Shown here: positions 15,360-24,918 of the stretch, piece by piece
Layout: every line of letters begins with the position of its first letter
Position numbering within the stretch: the stretch's first letter is position 1
Assembly: GCA_965227445.1 (NCBI GenBank)
Contig: OZ245751.1
Span: 2,232,001-2,296,000, forward strand
Direction: 5' to 3'
DNA: 64,000 nt
DNA from: DT-110 sp030148525
Lineage (GTDB): Bacteria > Bacteroidota > Bacteroidia > Chitinophagales > Saprospiraceae
Position numbers and translations under genes: made by a program
The notes under the pieces: generated by a model
Told to the model about the DNA's origin: nothing
What the model saw: only the letters and a program-made list of their open reading frames with translations
The model's database searches: none

Positions 15360-17351
15360 ATGAAACAACATCATGTTTTTTCCACATTAAAGCTGATGGC
15401 CGCTACCATATTAGGTATCGGCCTGCTAAGTGGATGCTCCCAATCTGCCGGAAACGGTGGAAACTCGGCCGCACTGGCCGATGATGTAGCATCTCAAGTT
15501 TACGTACCTCCCGGAGAGTACGATGAATTCTATGCCTTTATGTCCGGAGGATTCAGCGGCCAGGTAAGCGTATACGGGTTACCCTCAGGGCGAATGCTAA
15601 AAGTGATCCCCGTATTTTCTTTGGATGCAGAAAAAGGCTATGGATTTAACGAAGAAACGAAGCCAATGCTGGAGACATCTCATGGCTTTATTCCCTGGGA
15701 TGATGCTCACCACCCGGAACTCTCTCAAACCAATGGAGAAACCGATGGCCGTTGGCTTTTCATCAATGGTAATAATACGCCCCGAATTGCTCGTATCGAC
15801 CTCACCACCTTTGAAACCGCCGAGATTATTGAGATCCCCAACAGCGGCGGAAACCACAGCTCGCCCTTCACCACTGAAAATACGGAATACGTAGTTGCCG
15901 GTACCCGATTTGGTGTCCCTTATCCCCAGCAGGATGTAGCGATCGATTCCTATGCGGAAAAATTTAAGGGCACCCTTTCCTTTATCAGCGTAGATCCGGA
16001 AGAAGGTGAAATGGACCTGGCTTTCCAGGTTTTATTGCCGGCTTACGACTATGACCTGGCTCACTCAGGTAAGGGTAAATCCCATGGTTGGACGTTCTTT
16101 ACAACGTATAACACGGAGGAAAAAAGCACCCTTCTGGAAGTAAATGCTTCCCAGAACGACAAGGACTTCATTGCTGCCATTAACTGGAAAAAAGCAGAAG
16201 AGTACATCGCTCAGGGTAAGTTCCAGGAAATACCTGCTCAGTATGCACACAATACATACAATGAGCATACGCATATGGCCACCTCCGAAATGAAGGAAAC
16301 GGTCAGAGTACTACTGCCCGAAGAGTGCCCCGGTCTGGTGTATTTCCTGCCGACTCCTAAATCGCCTCACGGAGTGGATGTGGATCCGACGGGTGAATAC
16401 ATAGTAGGTAACGGGAAATTGTCGGCCGATATGGCAGTTCACTCGTTTTCCAAGGTGTTAGAAGCCATTGAAAACGAATCCTTTGAAACGATAATTGATG
16501 GCATTCCCGTTCTTAAATACGATGAAATCCTGGCCGGCATCGTCGAAAAACCTGGCTTGGGGCCATTGCACACCGAATTCGACGGTAAGGGTAATGCATA
16601 CACTACTTATTTCATCTCTTCCGAAATCGTCAAATGGAAGGTAGAAACTCAGGAAGTTCTCGACCGGGTACCCACGTATTACTCCGTTGGTCACCTCATG
16701 ATTCCCGGTGGCGATTCGCGCAAGCCGGATGGTAAATATATGGTTGCTCTGAATAAGATCACCAAGGACCGATACCTGCCTACTGGTCCGGAGTTAACCC
16801 ACTCGGCTCAGTTGTATGACATTTCCGGGGAGAAAATGAAAATGTTGCTCGATTTTCCAACGATTGGCGAGCCACACTACGCGCAAGGGATTGCCGCCTC
16901 CAAGGTAATGCCCAACTCCAAGAAGTTTTATCCGATTGAGGAGAATGAGCACCCTTACCGTACGCTCGGGGAAAAAGATACCAGAGTGGAACGCGATGGC
17001 AACATCGTACACGTGTATATGACAACCATTCGTAGTCACTTTGCGCCCGATAACATCGAGGGCATTAAGGTGGGAGATAAAGTCTACTTCCACGTTACCA
17101 ACCTCGAACAAGATTGGGACGTTCCGCACGGACTGGCCATAATGGGGGCTAATAATGCCGAATTGCTCATCATGCCCGGGCAAACCGAAACCCTCCTGTG
17201 GGAGCCCGATCGCGTTGGCGTATATCCATTTTACTGCACTGATTTCTGCTCAGCCTTACACCAGGAAATGCAAGGGTATGTCAGGGTATCCCCTCAATCT
17301 TCTGATATAGAACTGAGTTGGAGACTCGGTGAGGATGAACCTGTTCAATAA
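15360..17351 (+). CDS. nosZ: nitrous oxide reductase, clade II (Sec-type, lipoprotein-like)
   Basis: A 663-residue N2O reductase, converting N2O to N2. The N-terminus (MKQHHVFSTLKLMAATILGIGLLSGC) has no twin-arginine motif and ends in a lipobox (Cys26), the mark of clade II/atypical NosZ exported by Sec. The beta-propeller has the CuZ-ligand segments WDDAHHPELS, NTPRIARIDL, KSPHGVDVDPTGEY, GPLHTEFDGKG and VGHLMIPGGD. The C-terminal cupredoxin domain has the CuA site C-TDF-C-SALH-QEM near residue 625. All key segments appear intact. It heads an operon with nosL, nosD, nosF, nosY. A 12-bp GC hairpin follows the stop and may set the level of nosZ relative to downstream genes. Confidence 0.97.
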   Translation: MKQHHVFSTLKLMAATILGIGLLSGCSQSAGNGGNSAALADDVASQVYVPPGEYDEFYAFMSGGFSGQVSVYGLPSGRMLKVIPVFSLDAEKGYGFNEETKPMLETSHGFIPWDDAHHPELSQTNGETDGRWLFINGNNTPRIARIDLTTFETAEIIEIPNSGGNHSSPFTTENTEYVVAGTRFGVPYPQQDVAIDSYAEKFKGTLSFISVDPEEGEMDLAFQVLLPAYDYDLAHSGKGKSHGWTFFTTYNTEEKSTLLEVNASQNDKDFIAAINWKKAEEYIAQGKFQEIPAQYAHNTYNEHTHMATSEMKETVRVLLPEECPGLVYFLPTPKSPHGVDVDPTGEYIVGNGKLSADMAVHSFSKVLEAIENESFETIIDGIPVLKYDEILAGIVEKPGLGPLHTEFDGKGNAYTTYFISSEIVKWKVETQEVLDRVPTYYSVGHLMIPGGDSRKPDGKYMVALNKITKDRYLPTGPELTHSAQLYDISGEKMKMLLDFPTIGEPHYAQGIAASKVMPNSKKFYPIEENEHPYRTLGEKDTRVERDGNIVHVYMTTIRSHFAPDNIEGIKVGDKVYFHVTNLEQDWDVPHGLAIMGANNAELLIMPGQTETLLWEPDRVGVYPFYCTDFCSALHQEMQGYVRVSPQSSDIELSWRLGEDEPVQ

Positions 17352-17367
17352 TACTTAACTGCCTGGC

Positions 17368-17394
17368 GGAGGGGCCCGCATTGCGGGCCCCTCC
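17368..17394 (+). terminator. strong hairpin between nosZ and the downstream genes
   Basis: Perfect 12-bp stem GGAGGGGCCCGC / GCGGGCCCCTCC with a 3-nt loop, 16 nt after the nosZ stop. It lacks a T tract (CAAATC follows), so it may be an mRNA-stability or partial-attenuation element rather than a full terminator. Confidence 0.5.
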
Positions 17395-17407
17395 CAAATC
17401 ATCCAAT

Positions 17408-17977
17408 ATGAAATACCTGCCGCGCTTACTCATGGCCCTTGGAATAATAGGACTGTTATTACTGTTTTTCTTTCCCATGTGGAAAATCATTCTGTACGCA
17501 CCTCAATATCCAGATGGTGTCGAAATGCACATTTATATCGATAAAATTGGCGGAAACAGCCCCGGCGTTCTGCAAAATGTGAACATCTTGAACCACTACG
17601 TTGGGATGAAATACATAGACCCCGACGCCATCCCCGAGCTACAGTACTTTCCCTATATCATCGGTGCGCTGATTCTGCTGGGGGCAGGCGCATTATTATG
17701 GAATCGTGCTCCGGGATACCTGATCTGGACACTCTTGCTCATTATCCTGGGCACCATTGGTATGTATGATTTTTATCTGTGGGAGTACGATTATGGTCAT
17801 AATCTCAGTCCTACCGCCCCCATAAAGATACCAGGAGCAAGCTTTCAACCACCTCTTCTGGGAACTAAAGACATTTTGAATTTTGTGGCAAAGTCCCTGC
17901 CCCATATCGGTGGCTATGGTTACGGCCTGGCCATTCTGATGGGAGGATCTGCCTGGTGGACTCGCAAAAAACAATAA
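17408..17977 (+). CDS. membrane protein of the nos operon, function unknown
   Basis: A 189-residue inner-membrane protein with about four hydrophobic helices (residues ~4-25, ~80-98, ~102-125, ~165-185) and a periplasmic loop containing GVEMHIYIDKIGGN and LNHYVGMKY. A gene of this type commonly lies between nosZ and nosL in Bacteroidota nos clusters; I know no established function. The start at 17408 gives MKYLPRLLMALGIIGLLLLFFFPMWK. It ends 2 nt before nosL, so the two are translationally close. The LNHYVGM segment, with a His and a Met facing the periplasm, could bind copper, but that is speculation. Confidence 0.8.
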   Translation: MKYLPRLLMALGIIGLLLLFFFPMWKIILYAPQYPDGVEMHIYIDKIGGNSPGVLQNVNILNHYVGMKYIDPDAIPELQYFPYIIGALILLGAGALLWNRAPGYLIWTLLLIILGTIGMYDFYLWEYDYGHNLSPTAPIKIPGASFQPPLLGTKDILNFVAKSLPHIGGYGYGLAILMGGSAWWTRKKQ

Positions 17978-17979
17978 TC

Positions 17980-18426
17980 ATGAAATACCTACTGCTGTGC
18001 CTCGTACTGGTCAGTTTTATGGCCTGCACTACCGAACCCCGCCCCATTAATTACGGTGAGGATGTTTGCTACTACTGCAAGATGAATATAGTCGACCGGC
18101 AGCACGCAGCAGAAGCAGTCACCCATAAGGGCCGGGTGTACACCTTTGATGCTATCGAATGTATGCTGAATTACGTCAACCGGCACGGAAACACCGGCGC
18201 GTATAAGTTCTTGCTGGTCAACAATTACCTGGATCCCGGAGCTTTTGTTCCCGCTTTAGAAAGCCATTACCTGATATCCGAAGAGATTCCCAGTCCTATG
18301 GGGGCCTTTTTATCGGCCTTTCCCGATGAGGAAAGCGCCCGATCCATGCAGGAGAAAAAGGGAGGACAAACTTTTGACTGGAATGAACTAATGGCTTACG
18401 GAAAAACGGAAGGCCTGATCAATTAA
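17980..18426 (+). CDS. nosL: copper chaperone lipoprotein NosL
   Basis: A 148-residue lipoprotein (MKYLLLCLVLVSFMAC, lipobox Cys16) of the NosL family, which delivers copper(I) for assembly of the CuZ site of N2O reductase. The copper-binding motif C-x-x-C-x-M is present (C30, C33, M35: DVCYYCKMNI), followed by the conserved region KGRVYTFDAIECMLNYV. It sits between the nos membrane protein and nosD in the operon. Confidence 0.95.
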   Translation: MKYLLLCLVLVSFMACTTEPRPINYGEDVCYYCKMNIVDRQHAAEAVTHKGRVYTFDAIECMLNYVNRHGNTGAYKFLLVNNYLDPGAFVPALESHYLISEEIPSPMGAFLSAFPDEESARSMQEKKGGQTFDWNELMAYGKTEGLIN

Positions 18427-18431
18427 TAATT

Positions 18432-19712
18432 ATGAAAAGAGTATTTGCTAATCGGATATCAATTCTTCGCTCCTGCATGTTGGGCAGCCTGATTTTGCTG
18501 GCAGCAACAGCAGTAGTGGGAAGAACATGGGTAATCAATCCGGTTGCCGGGAAAGCTGTTTTAGCGAAAGCGGTCACCAAAGCCGATACAGGGGATACCT
18601 TGCTGATTAACTACGGACAGTATTACGAGTATGGGATAGTCATCGATAAGCCTTTGACCATCATCGGTATCGACTTTCCCGAGATCGACGGTCAGGATCA
18701 GGGCGAGATCATGACCGTTATCGCGCACCATGTAACCGTCGAGGGATTGCATTTTAAAAATGTAGGAGTAAGCTACCTGAAAGACCATTCCGGCCTGCGC
18801 ATAAAGCGCAGAAGCAATGCCGTCGTTCGGAACAACAAATTCAGCAATACTTTCTTCGGTATCTACCTGGAACGGGTAACTAATGCCCTGGTGACAGGCA
18901 ATGAAATAGTTGGCGTACCTCGTGACGAAGCATCATCGGGTAACGGCATTCACGCCTGGCATTGTGAAGAACTGCAAATCGAACACAATCGGGTGACCGG
19001 CCACCGGGACGGCATTTATTTCGAATTCGTTAATAACAGTACAATTGCCCACAACCAAAGCTTTGGTAACCGGAGGTACGGTTTGCACTTTATGTTTTCA
19101 GATAACGATGTATACCACCATAATACATTTGCTGAAAATGGGGCCGGAGTGGCCGTCATGTTCTCCAAATTCATTGACATGCGGCACAACATCTTCTTTC
19201 ACAACTGGGGACGTGCTTCCTACGGACTGCTGCTCAAAGAGATATACGACGCTACCATTGAGGATAATGCCTTTCGGCAAAATACCATTGCTATCAATAT
19301 TGAAGGCTCCACCCGAATCACCTACCGCCGAAACGAATTCAGCCGTAACGGCTGGGCCATCAAAATGGCCGGTGGATGTCTGGACAATGAGATAACCCAA
19401 AATAATTTTCGATCCAATACCCTGGACCTGGTCCTCAACAGCCACGTAAATAACAATACGTTTTCGGGGAATTACTGGAGTGAATACACCGGATACGACC
19501 TCGACAAGGACGGCGTCGGGGATGTGCCGCATCGCCCCGTAAAACTCTTTTCCTACATTCTTGATCGTACGCCGGAAGCCATTGCGCTGCTGCGTAGTTT
19601 CTTCGTACGTCTGATGAATTTTTCGGAAAAGGTGAGTCCGGCTTTCACTCCGGCCAACGTATTGGATCATCAACCACACATGCAACCTTTCAACTATGAT
19701 CACCTGCAATAA
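18432..19712 (+). CDS. nosD: NosD periplasmic beta-helix protein
   Basis: A 426-residue exported protein made of parallel beta-helix (CASH/PbH1) repeats: GDTLLINYGQYYEYGIVIDKP near the start, then repeated 'N.IV.....GIY......N.I..N' rungs (for example GNGIHAWHCEELQIEHNRV, RDGIYFEFVNNSTIAHNQS). NosD works with the NosFY ABC transporter in maturation of the NosZ copper site. The signal anchor lies at about residues 11-30. The last 17 nt overlap nosF. Confidence 0.95.
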   Translation: MKRVFANRISILRSCMLGSLILLAATAVVGRTWVINPVAGKAVLAKAVTKADTGDTLLINYGQYYEYGIVIDKPLTIIGIDFPEIDGQDQGEIMTVIAHHVTVEGLHFKNVGVSYLKDHSGLRIKRRSNAVVRNNKFSNTFFGIYLERVTNALVTGNEIVGVPRDEASSGNGIHAWHCEELQIEHNRVTGHRDGIYFEFVNNSTIAHNQSFGNRRYGLHFMFSDNDVYHHNTFAENGAGVAVMFSKFIDMRHNIFFHNWGRASYGLLLKEIYDATIEDNAFRQNTIAINIEGSTRITYRRNEFSRNGWAIKMAGGCLDNEITQNNFRSNTLDLVLNSHVNNNTFSGNYWSEYTGYDLDKDGVGDVPHRPVKLFSYILDRTPEAIALLRSFFVRLMNFSEKVSPAFTPANVLDHQPHMQPFNYDHLQ

Positions 19713-20496
19713 TGTGCAAAAGGCCTTTGGCAAAAACCAAGTGCTTCAGGGTATTGACCTGGACTTCCGGGAGTCTGGAAGAATTACCGCCATTCTGGGC
19801 CCTAATGGTTCCGGAAAGACCACCCTGATCAAATCCATCCTGGGCATGGTTTTGCCCGAACAGGGATCCATCACCGTGAATGAGCAACCCGTTCGCAAGC
19901 AATGGGCCTATCGTTCAGCGATCGATTATCTGCCGCAGATTGCCCGTTTCCCTGAAAACCTGACAGTTTCTGAACTGATGTCGATGATCAAAGATATCCG
20001 GCCGGGGGCTTCCCGCGACCAGGAGCTGATCAACCGCTTTGGCCTGAAACCTTTTTTGCGAAAGCGACTGGGTAACCTATCCGGTGGTACCAAACAAAAG
20101 GTCAATATCACTCTGGCCATGATGTACGACAGCCCCATCCTCATCTTCGACGAGCCAACGTCGGGGCTGGACCCCGTAGCCATGCAAACGCTGAAGGCTC
20201 TGATCCAGGAGGAAAAAGAACGGGGTAAACTCATCCTGGTCACCACCCACATCATGCAGTTTGTGGAAGAAGTGGCCGACGAAATCGTGTTTCTGCTGGA
20301 GGGGAAAACATATTTCCGGGGCCCCATCCAGGCTTTGAAAGACCGCGTCGGTGTTGATGACTTGGAAGCGGCCATAGCCGGTATTCTTCGTGAACATCCG
20401 ATCGTGGTAGCATCCCCTGATACTACTCGACGGATATCAGCTAACCCGATCCGGCGGAAGATCCCCGGTTTACTAACCTCCTTCAAAAAAGCCTGA
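19696..20496 (+). CDS. nosF: NosF ABC transporter ATPase
   Basis: A 266-residue ABC ATPase. Walker A GPNGSGKTT (35-43), signature LSGGTKQKV, Walker B ILIFDEPTSGLDP and the switch histidine in LVTTHIMQF are intact. Together with NosY it powers an ABC complex that serves NosD in building the CuZ site. It overlaps nosD by 17 nt and ends 2 nt before nosY, so the three are translationally coupled. Confidence 0.95.
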   Translation: MITCNNVQKAFGKNQVLQGIDLDFRESGRITAILGPNGSGKTTLIKSILGMVLPEQGSITVNEQPVRKQWAYRSAIDYLPQIARFPENLTVSELMSMIKDIRPGASRDQELINRFGLKPFLRKRLGNLSGGTKQKVNITLAMMYDSPILIFDEPTSGLDPVAMQTLKALIQEEKERGKLILVTTHIMQFVEEVADEIVFLLEGKTYFRGPIQALKDRVGVDDLEAAIAGILREHPIVVASPDTTRRISANPIRRKIPGLLTSFKKA

Positions 20497-20498
20497 CC

Positions 20499-21281
20499 AT
20501 GTGGAAAATACTGAAATACAGTACCTATGATTTGCTGCGCAGCCGCTGGGCCTACTTGTACCTTGGGTTCTTTTTATTGTTTACGGCTGGCTTCCTGTAC
20601 CTGACCGGAGATGTAGGCAAGGTGGTAATTAGTCTGATGAACGTGATACTTATCCTGTGCCCCCTGATCGCCACCATGTTCGGAATTATGTACCACTACA
20701 ATTCCCGGGAATTTACCGAGTTGTTACTGGCACAACCCATACGCCGTACCTCCATTTTCTGGGGGCAATTTTTGGGCCTGGCCATCGCCCTCTCTACCAG
20801 TTTGGTATTGGGCATCGGAATTCCTTTCCTGCTTTATGGCATCACGCACGATCCGGCCATTTGGCAGTTTATGATCCTGCTGCTTAATGGGGTAGTACTC
20901 ACCTTTATTTTTTCAGGCCTGGCCTTTTGGATTGGCCTGCGGAACGATAACCGGATCCGTGGATTTGGCCTGGCAATTCTGCTCTGGCTGGTCATGGCCG
21001 TATTATACGACGGTGTATTCCTGCTGTGCCTGATCGTATTCAGGGAATACCCGTTGGATTCGTTTTCCCTGTTTGCCACGGTGTTTAATCCGGTCGACTT
21101 GTCCCGGATCATGATCCTGCTCAAACTCGACATTTCGGCCCTGATGGGCTATACGGGAGCTGTTTTCCAGAAGTTCTTTGGCAATGGCTGGGGTATACTG
21201 CTGTCTACCTTGTCACTTCTGGCATGGATTGCTATTCCCGTTGCCGGTATTCGATATACCGCTTTACGTAAAGATTTTTAA
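20499..21281 (+). CDS. nosY: NosY ABC transporter permease
   Basis: A 260-residue integral membrane protein with six predicted helices (the first at about residues 18-38, YLYLGFFLLFTAGFLYL; the last at about 235-252). The cytoplasmic-side REFTELLLAQPIRRTSIFWGQ segment is typical of ABC-2/NosY permeases, which couple to the ATPase. It completes the nosDFY set and is followed after 19 nt by the RIC gene. Confidence 0.95.
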   Translation: MWKILKYSTYDLLRSRWAYLYLGFFLLFTAGFLYLTGDVGKVVISLMNVILILCPLIATMFGIMYHYNSREFTELLLAQPIRRTSIFWGQFLGLAIALSTSLVLGIGIPFLLYGITHDPAIWQFMILLLNGVVLTFIFSGLAFWIGLRNDNRIRGFGLAILLWLVMAVLYDGVFLLCLIVFREYPLDSFSLFATVFNPVDLSRIMILLKLDISALMGYTGAVFQKFFGNGWGILLSTLSLLAWIAIPVAGIRYTALRKDF

Positions 21282-21300
21282 ATCAGTTAAATAGAATATC

Positions 21301-21990
21301 ATGATTGATAGCTCAATGAAAGTAGGCGAATTGGTTGCCGAACACTACCAGGCAGCCAAAGTCTTCAAAAAATATGGCATTGATTTTTGTTGCGGAGGTG
21401 GCAAAACCGTGGCAGAAGCATGTGCTGCAAAAGAGGTCTCGTTGGATGAATTTCAAAATCAGTTAGCAACAGCACTCACGCAAAATAATAACGGTACCGC
21501 TATAAACGCCAATCGCTGGAATCCGGCGTTCCTGACTGATTACATCGAACAGGAACACCACACCTACGTACGGGAGACCATGCCGACTATACTGAAGTAC
21601 GCCCAAAAGGTAGCCAAAGTGCACAAAGACAGTATTCCGGCATCAAGTGAGATACTGACCTTATTTCAGGCACTGACCCATGACCTCACTCTGCACCTGG
21701 CAGACGAAGAGCAAAATGTTTTTCCCGTAATTCGCAAGAAATATGCCGACGTTCCCGTGAAGGCGGAGGAACTCAGCCAAGCAATCAAAACATTGGAAGT
21801 TGATCACGAAACAGCGGGCACGATCATGAAACGACTGCGTCAGATCACAAATGACTTCACGCCACCCGAATTTGCCTGTAATACGGTGCGGGTACTTTAC
21901 AAATTACTTGAGGAATTTGAGGGTGATCTGCACCAGCATGTGCATCTGGAAAACAATGTACTTTTTCCCAAGGTAGCGGATTATTGTTAG
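21301..21990 (+). CDS. ric: RIC-family iron-sulfur cluster repair di-iron protein (YtfE/ScdA)
   Basis: A 229-residue protein. The N-terminal ScdA_N domain (VGELVAEHYQAAKVFKKYGIDFCCGGG, cysteines 30-31) is followed by a hemerythrin-like domain with metal-ligand motifs EQEHHTYVRE, HLADEEQNVFP, VDHETAG and QHVHLENNVLFP. RIC proteins repair Fe-S clusters after nitrosative or oxidative damage. Its place at the end of the nos operon fits a response to NO made during denitrification, perhaps under the same Rrf2 regulator. Confidence 0.95.
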   Translation: MIDSSMKVGELVAEHYQAAKVFKKYGIDFCCGGGKTVAEACAAKEVSLDEFQNQLATALTQNNNGTAINANRWNPAFLTDYIEQEHHTYVRETMPTILKYAQKVAKVHKDSIPASSEILTLFQALTHDLTLHLADEEQNVFPVIRKKYADVPVKAEELSQAIKTLEVDHETAGTIMKRLRQITNDFTPPEFACNTVRVLYKLLEEFEGDLHQHVHLENNVLFPKVADYC

Positions 21991-22095
21991 GAAGCTGGGG
22001 GCACTTGAGTTTTGTGAAAAGGCGTTTGCGGCTGCTTTTCGAAATTCTGTTGGATGACAGCCGCCTACGCTGAGGCTTCGTTGGCAAGGAACGGA

Positions 22096-22143
22096 CCTGA
22101 AACCTCACCTCACACCTCACACCTCTCACCTCAAACCTGTTAA
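22096..22143. repeat. CCTCACACCT-type repeat forming the 3' end of the M16 gene
   Basis: Units CCTGAAACCTCACCT, CACACCT and CCTCAAACCTGTTAA, the same family as at 11008 and 12730 but with one arm only. The M16 peptidase stop codon (22126-22128) is inside. Confidence 0.85.
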
Positions 22144-24918
22144 GACTGGTTTTAATACCAGCTGGATGTAGTTGTTCCAGTCAAAATACCGATGCGCCGC
22201 CTCCTGCAGGTCTTTTGCCGTAAGGCTATGCACAAAATGCTCAAACACGGCGGGTTGCATGCCCCGCAAGGGAATGTGGTTGCGGTAGCGGGTGGCCAGC
22301 TGCCCCAGCCAGTAGTTATTGGTGGCGCGGGCTTCCGCCTGGCTCTGGCGCTGGGTTTCGGTGACCTTTTGGAGGTAATCGGTCGTGACCGGCCCGGACT
22401 GGAGCTGGCGGATCTCTTCGTATAAAATAGCAATAAGGGTGTCGACTTCCCCGGGATCGGCATCGAAGCGAATGGCGGTGCGGTAGTTGGATTCAGGGAT
22501 GGGAAGTATGGTTCCGCTTACCCGCACGCCGTAGACGCCGCCCATCTCTTCGCGCAGTCGCTCGCGCAGTCGAATGCGGACCAGCGACATCAGCGAATTG
22601 TATAGGTAGCGCTGGTCAGAGGAATATGTTATATCTCCGTGAAAATTGATCTCGACGATGGTCTTGGGCGCCTGACCGCCCATAATGGTGCTGTCGACCA
22701 CACCGGGAACCAGGCGGGTTCCCGTATCCTGCCAGCGCTCATCCCGGAGGATAGCAGGCAGAGAGCCCAGGTATTTGGCCGCCAGGTCGGGGAAGGTTGC
22801 CATATCCAGATTCCCCACAAAGACAAAGGTGAAATCGGAGAAATCAGCAAAGCGTTCACGGTAGATCTCGAGCATCCGGTCCAGGTCTAGAGCTTCCAAT
22901 TGCTTTACCGTCGGGATGCCACGACGGGGATGATTGCCGTAGCGTATCCGAAACGACGCCTCCCCAAAAAAGTAATAGGGGTTGTCGAGAATATTTTCCA
23001 GGATCGACCGCTGGCGAGTGCGGTAAGACGACAGCACCGTTGTGTCTTTGCGAGGGGCGGTGGCGTAGAGATGAACCAATTGCAGTAATTCTTCCAGATC
23101 GCGGGGCGAAGCACTTCCGTTAAAACCCTCGTGCCATTCGCCAATATAGGGGGCTACTGAGACTGTGCTGCCGGTGAGTTTCTTGGTGAGCTGTGTGATA
23201 CTAAATTCCCCCACACCACTTTGGTCGACCAGAGTTGCCGCCGTGCTGGCGTTCGGGTATTCGGTATCCGTATACACGGAATGGCCACCCGGGCTAAAGG
23301 CGGACATCAGCACCTCGTCCTGTTTGAAATTGGTAGGGCGTACCACCAGTCGTACATCGTTGGGTAAGCGATATTCATAGACTTCCAGGGCGGTGTCCTG
23401 AAAGGTGAGGGTAGCCGTCAGGTTTGGTAGGTCTTTCTGGAAAAGAGGTTTATCGCTGGCCGAATCCAGGTAGGTGTCATACGATTGGGTTTCTATTTCG
23501 TGAATCAGGGATTGCCATTCCGCCGAAGTGAGCATTTGACCGGCCAGGCGCTCGGGGACTTTTACGACCAGTGATGATCCCGGCTCGGACCACCATTGGG
23601 GCAGGAGGGCATTGATATCGGAGAGGGTAATGGTTGGCAACACCTTTTCTACCTGCGCCAGCGTTTGGCTGCTGGTCAGAAATGGAGATCCGGTGAGGGC
23701 GTGATTAGTTAATCGGGCGGCGAGTGTGGCGGAGCGTTGTGCTTTTTCCTCACGGGCTGCCTGCTCGTAACGCAGCAACAATTCCTCTTTCTTACGGCTC
23801 AGTTCGGAGTCGGCAAACCCATGCTGCCTGACCTGTAGGGTCGTCTCCAATACGGTGCGAAAACCAGCTACCAGTTGTTCGGGTGACACAAAGGCGGAGA
23901 GTAGGTATTGGGGGTGATTTCCTAACCCACGAGTGATGACAGAGGAGGCAAACGTAAAGGGTGGTTCACTCATTGATTGTTGTACCTCATACATCCGGGC
24001 TCCCATCAGTCGATTGTACAGGCCGTGCATGAGTTGTTGTCGGAAAGCTGCCGAATCAGTAAGGGACTTTTTGGGTAAAGGACGGTACCATTCCACCTGA
24101 ACGAAGGAAGCTTCTTCATCGGCGGCGATGAGGTACTGGAAGGTGTCGGTATCGGGAACGTTCACCTCTATTTCTGCAGGTGGTTCCGCTGGTTCATCTA
24201 GCGGTGAAAACAGGGACCGAATGGCCTGCTCTACCTTATCCGGATCGAAATCACCAACAGCCACGATGGACATCAGGTCGGGTCGATACCATTCCCGATA
24301 ATACCGAATAATGGCTTCGCCCGGCGTATTTGCCAACAAGTCGGGATCACCGATTGGCAGGCGGTCGGCATAGCGGGACCCACCGTACAGAAAGGGTATT
24401 ATCTGCTGGCGTTGGCGTTGATCAGCATTCAGTCGGGAACGCCATTCGGATAGAACCACACCTCGCTCTTTTTCAATCTCCAGGGGGTCAAAGGTCAGCC
24501 CATCGGCCCACTCTTTTAAAATGGCCAGCCCCGTATCGAGTTTCCCCACCGGATCGGTGCGTACCTCAAGCATGTATACGGTCTCCTCGAAGCTGGTATA
24601 GGCATTGAGATCGGGGCCAAAGCGCATCCCGGTGGATTCCAGGTAATCAATTAGTTCGTTCTTAGGGAACTGTCGGGTGCCGTTAAATGCCATATGCTCC
24701 ACGAAGTGGGCGAGGCCTCGCTGGTCATCAGCTTCCTGCAGGGATCCCGCTCGGACAAGTAGTCGCAGTTCGGCACGGCCGGCCGGCAGGTCGTTGCCCC
24801 GCACGTAGTAGGTGAGGCCATTCGCCAGTGTATCGTATCGTACGAGTGAATCGTGGATTTGGGCATTATGTTGAACCGTTGCCCCCAGGATTAGTAAGAG
24901 GGTGATAAGTATTCGCAT
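22126..24918 (-). CDS. M16-family zinc metallopeptidase, two-domain (PqqL-like)
   Basis: A 930-residue exported protein with a signal peptide (MRILITLLLILGATVQHNA). The first M16 domain has the inverted zinc motif H71-FVE-H75 and the third ligand in ERGVVLSEW (~residue 150). An inactive second half starts near residue 500, where LPNDVRLVVRPTNF replaces the catalytic motif, followed by a further M16-C domain (DFTFVFVGNLD). This is the usual layout of periplasmic PqqL-type or mitochondrial-processing-peptidase-like enzymes, which degrade peptides. It stands alone. Its last residues (TGLR) and stop lie in a CCTCAAACCTGTTAA repeat. Confidence 0.93.
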   Translation of the reverse strand: MRILITLLLILGATVQHNAQIHDSLVRYDTLANGLTYYVRGNDLPAGRAELRLLVRAGSLQEADDQRGLAHFVEHMAFNGTRQFPKNELIDYLESTGMRFGPDLNAYTSFEETVYMLEVRTDPVGKLDTGLAILKEWADGLTFDPLEIEKERGVVLSEWRSRLNADQRQRQQIIPFLYGGSRYADRLPIGDPDLLANTPGEAIIRYYREWYRPDLMSIVAVGDFDPDKVEQAIRSLFSPLDEPAEPPAEIEVNVPDTDTFQYLIAADEEASFVQVEWYRPLPKKSLTDSAAFRQQLMHGLYNRLMGARMYEVQQSMSEPPFTFASSVITRGLGNHPQYLLSAFVSPEQLVAGFRTVLETTLQVRQHGFADSELSRKKEELLLRYEQAAREEKAQRSATLAARLTNHALTGSPFLTSSQTLAQVEKVLPTITLSDINALLPQWWSEPGSSLVVKVPERLAGQMLTSAEWQSLIHEIETQSYDTYLDSASDKPLFQKDLPNLTATLTFQDTALEVYEYRLPNDVRLVVRPTNFKQDEVLMSAFSPGGHSVYTDTEYPNASTAATLVDQSGVGEFSITQLTKKLTGSTVSVAPYIGEWHEGFNGSASPRDLEELLQLVHLYATAPRKDTTVLSSYRTRQRSILENILDNPYYFFGEASFRIRYGNHPRRGIPTVKQLEALDLDRMLEIYRERFADFSDFTFVFVGNLDMATFPDLAAKYLGSLPAILRDERWQDTGTRLVPGVVDSTIMGGQAPKTIVEINFHGDITYSSDQRYLYNSLMSLVRIRLRERLREEMGGVYGVRVSGTILPIPESNYRTAIRFDADPGEVDTLIAILYEEIRQLQSGPVTTDYLQKVTETQRQSQAEARATNNYWLGQLATRYRNHIPLRGMQPAVFEHFVHSLTAKDLQEAAHRYFDWNNYIQLVLKPVLTGLR

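Noticed and set aside
22126..24918. Several minus- and plus-strand frames inside the M16 peptidase gene
   Set aside because: All are shadows; the 930-residue frame has a signal peptide, zinc motif and continuous family pattern.
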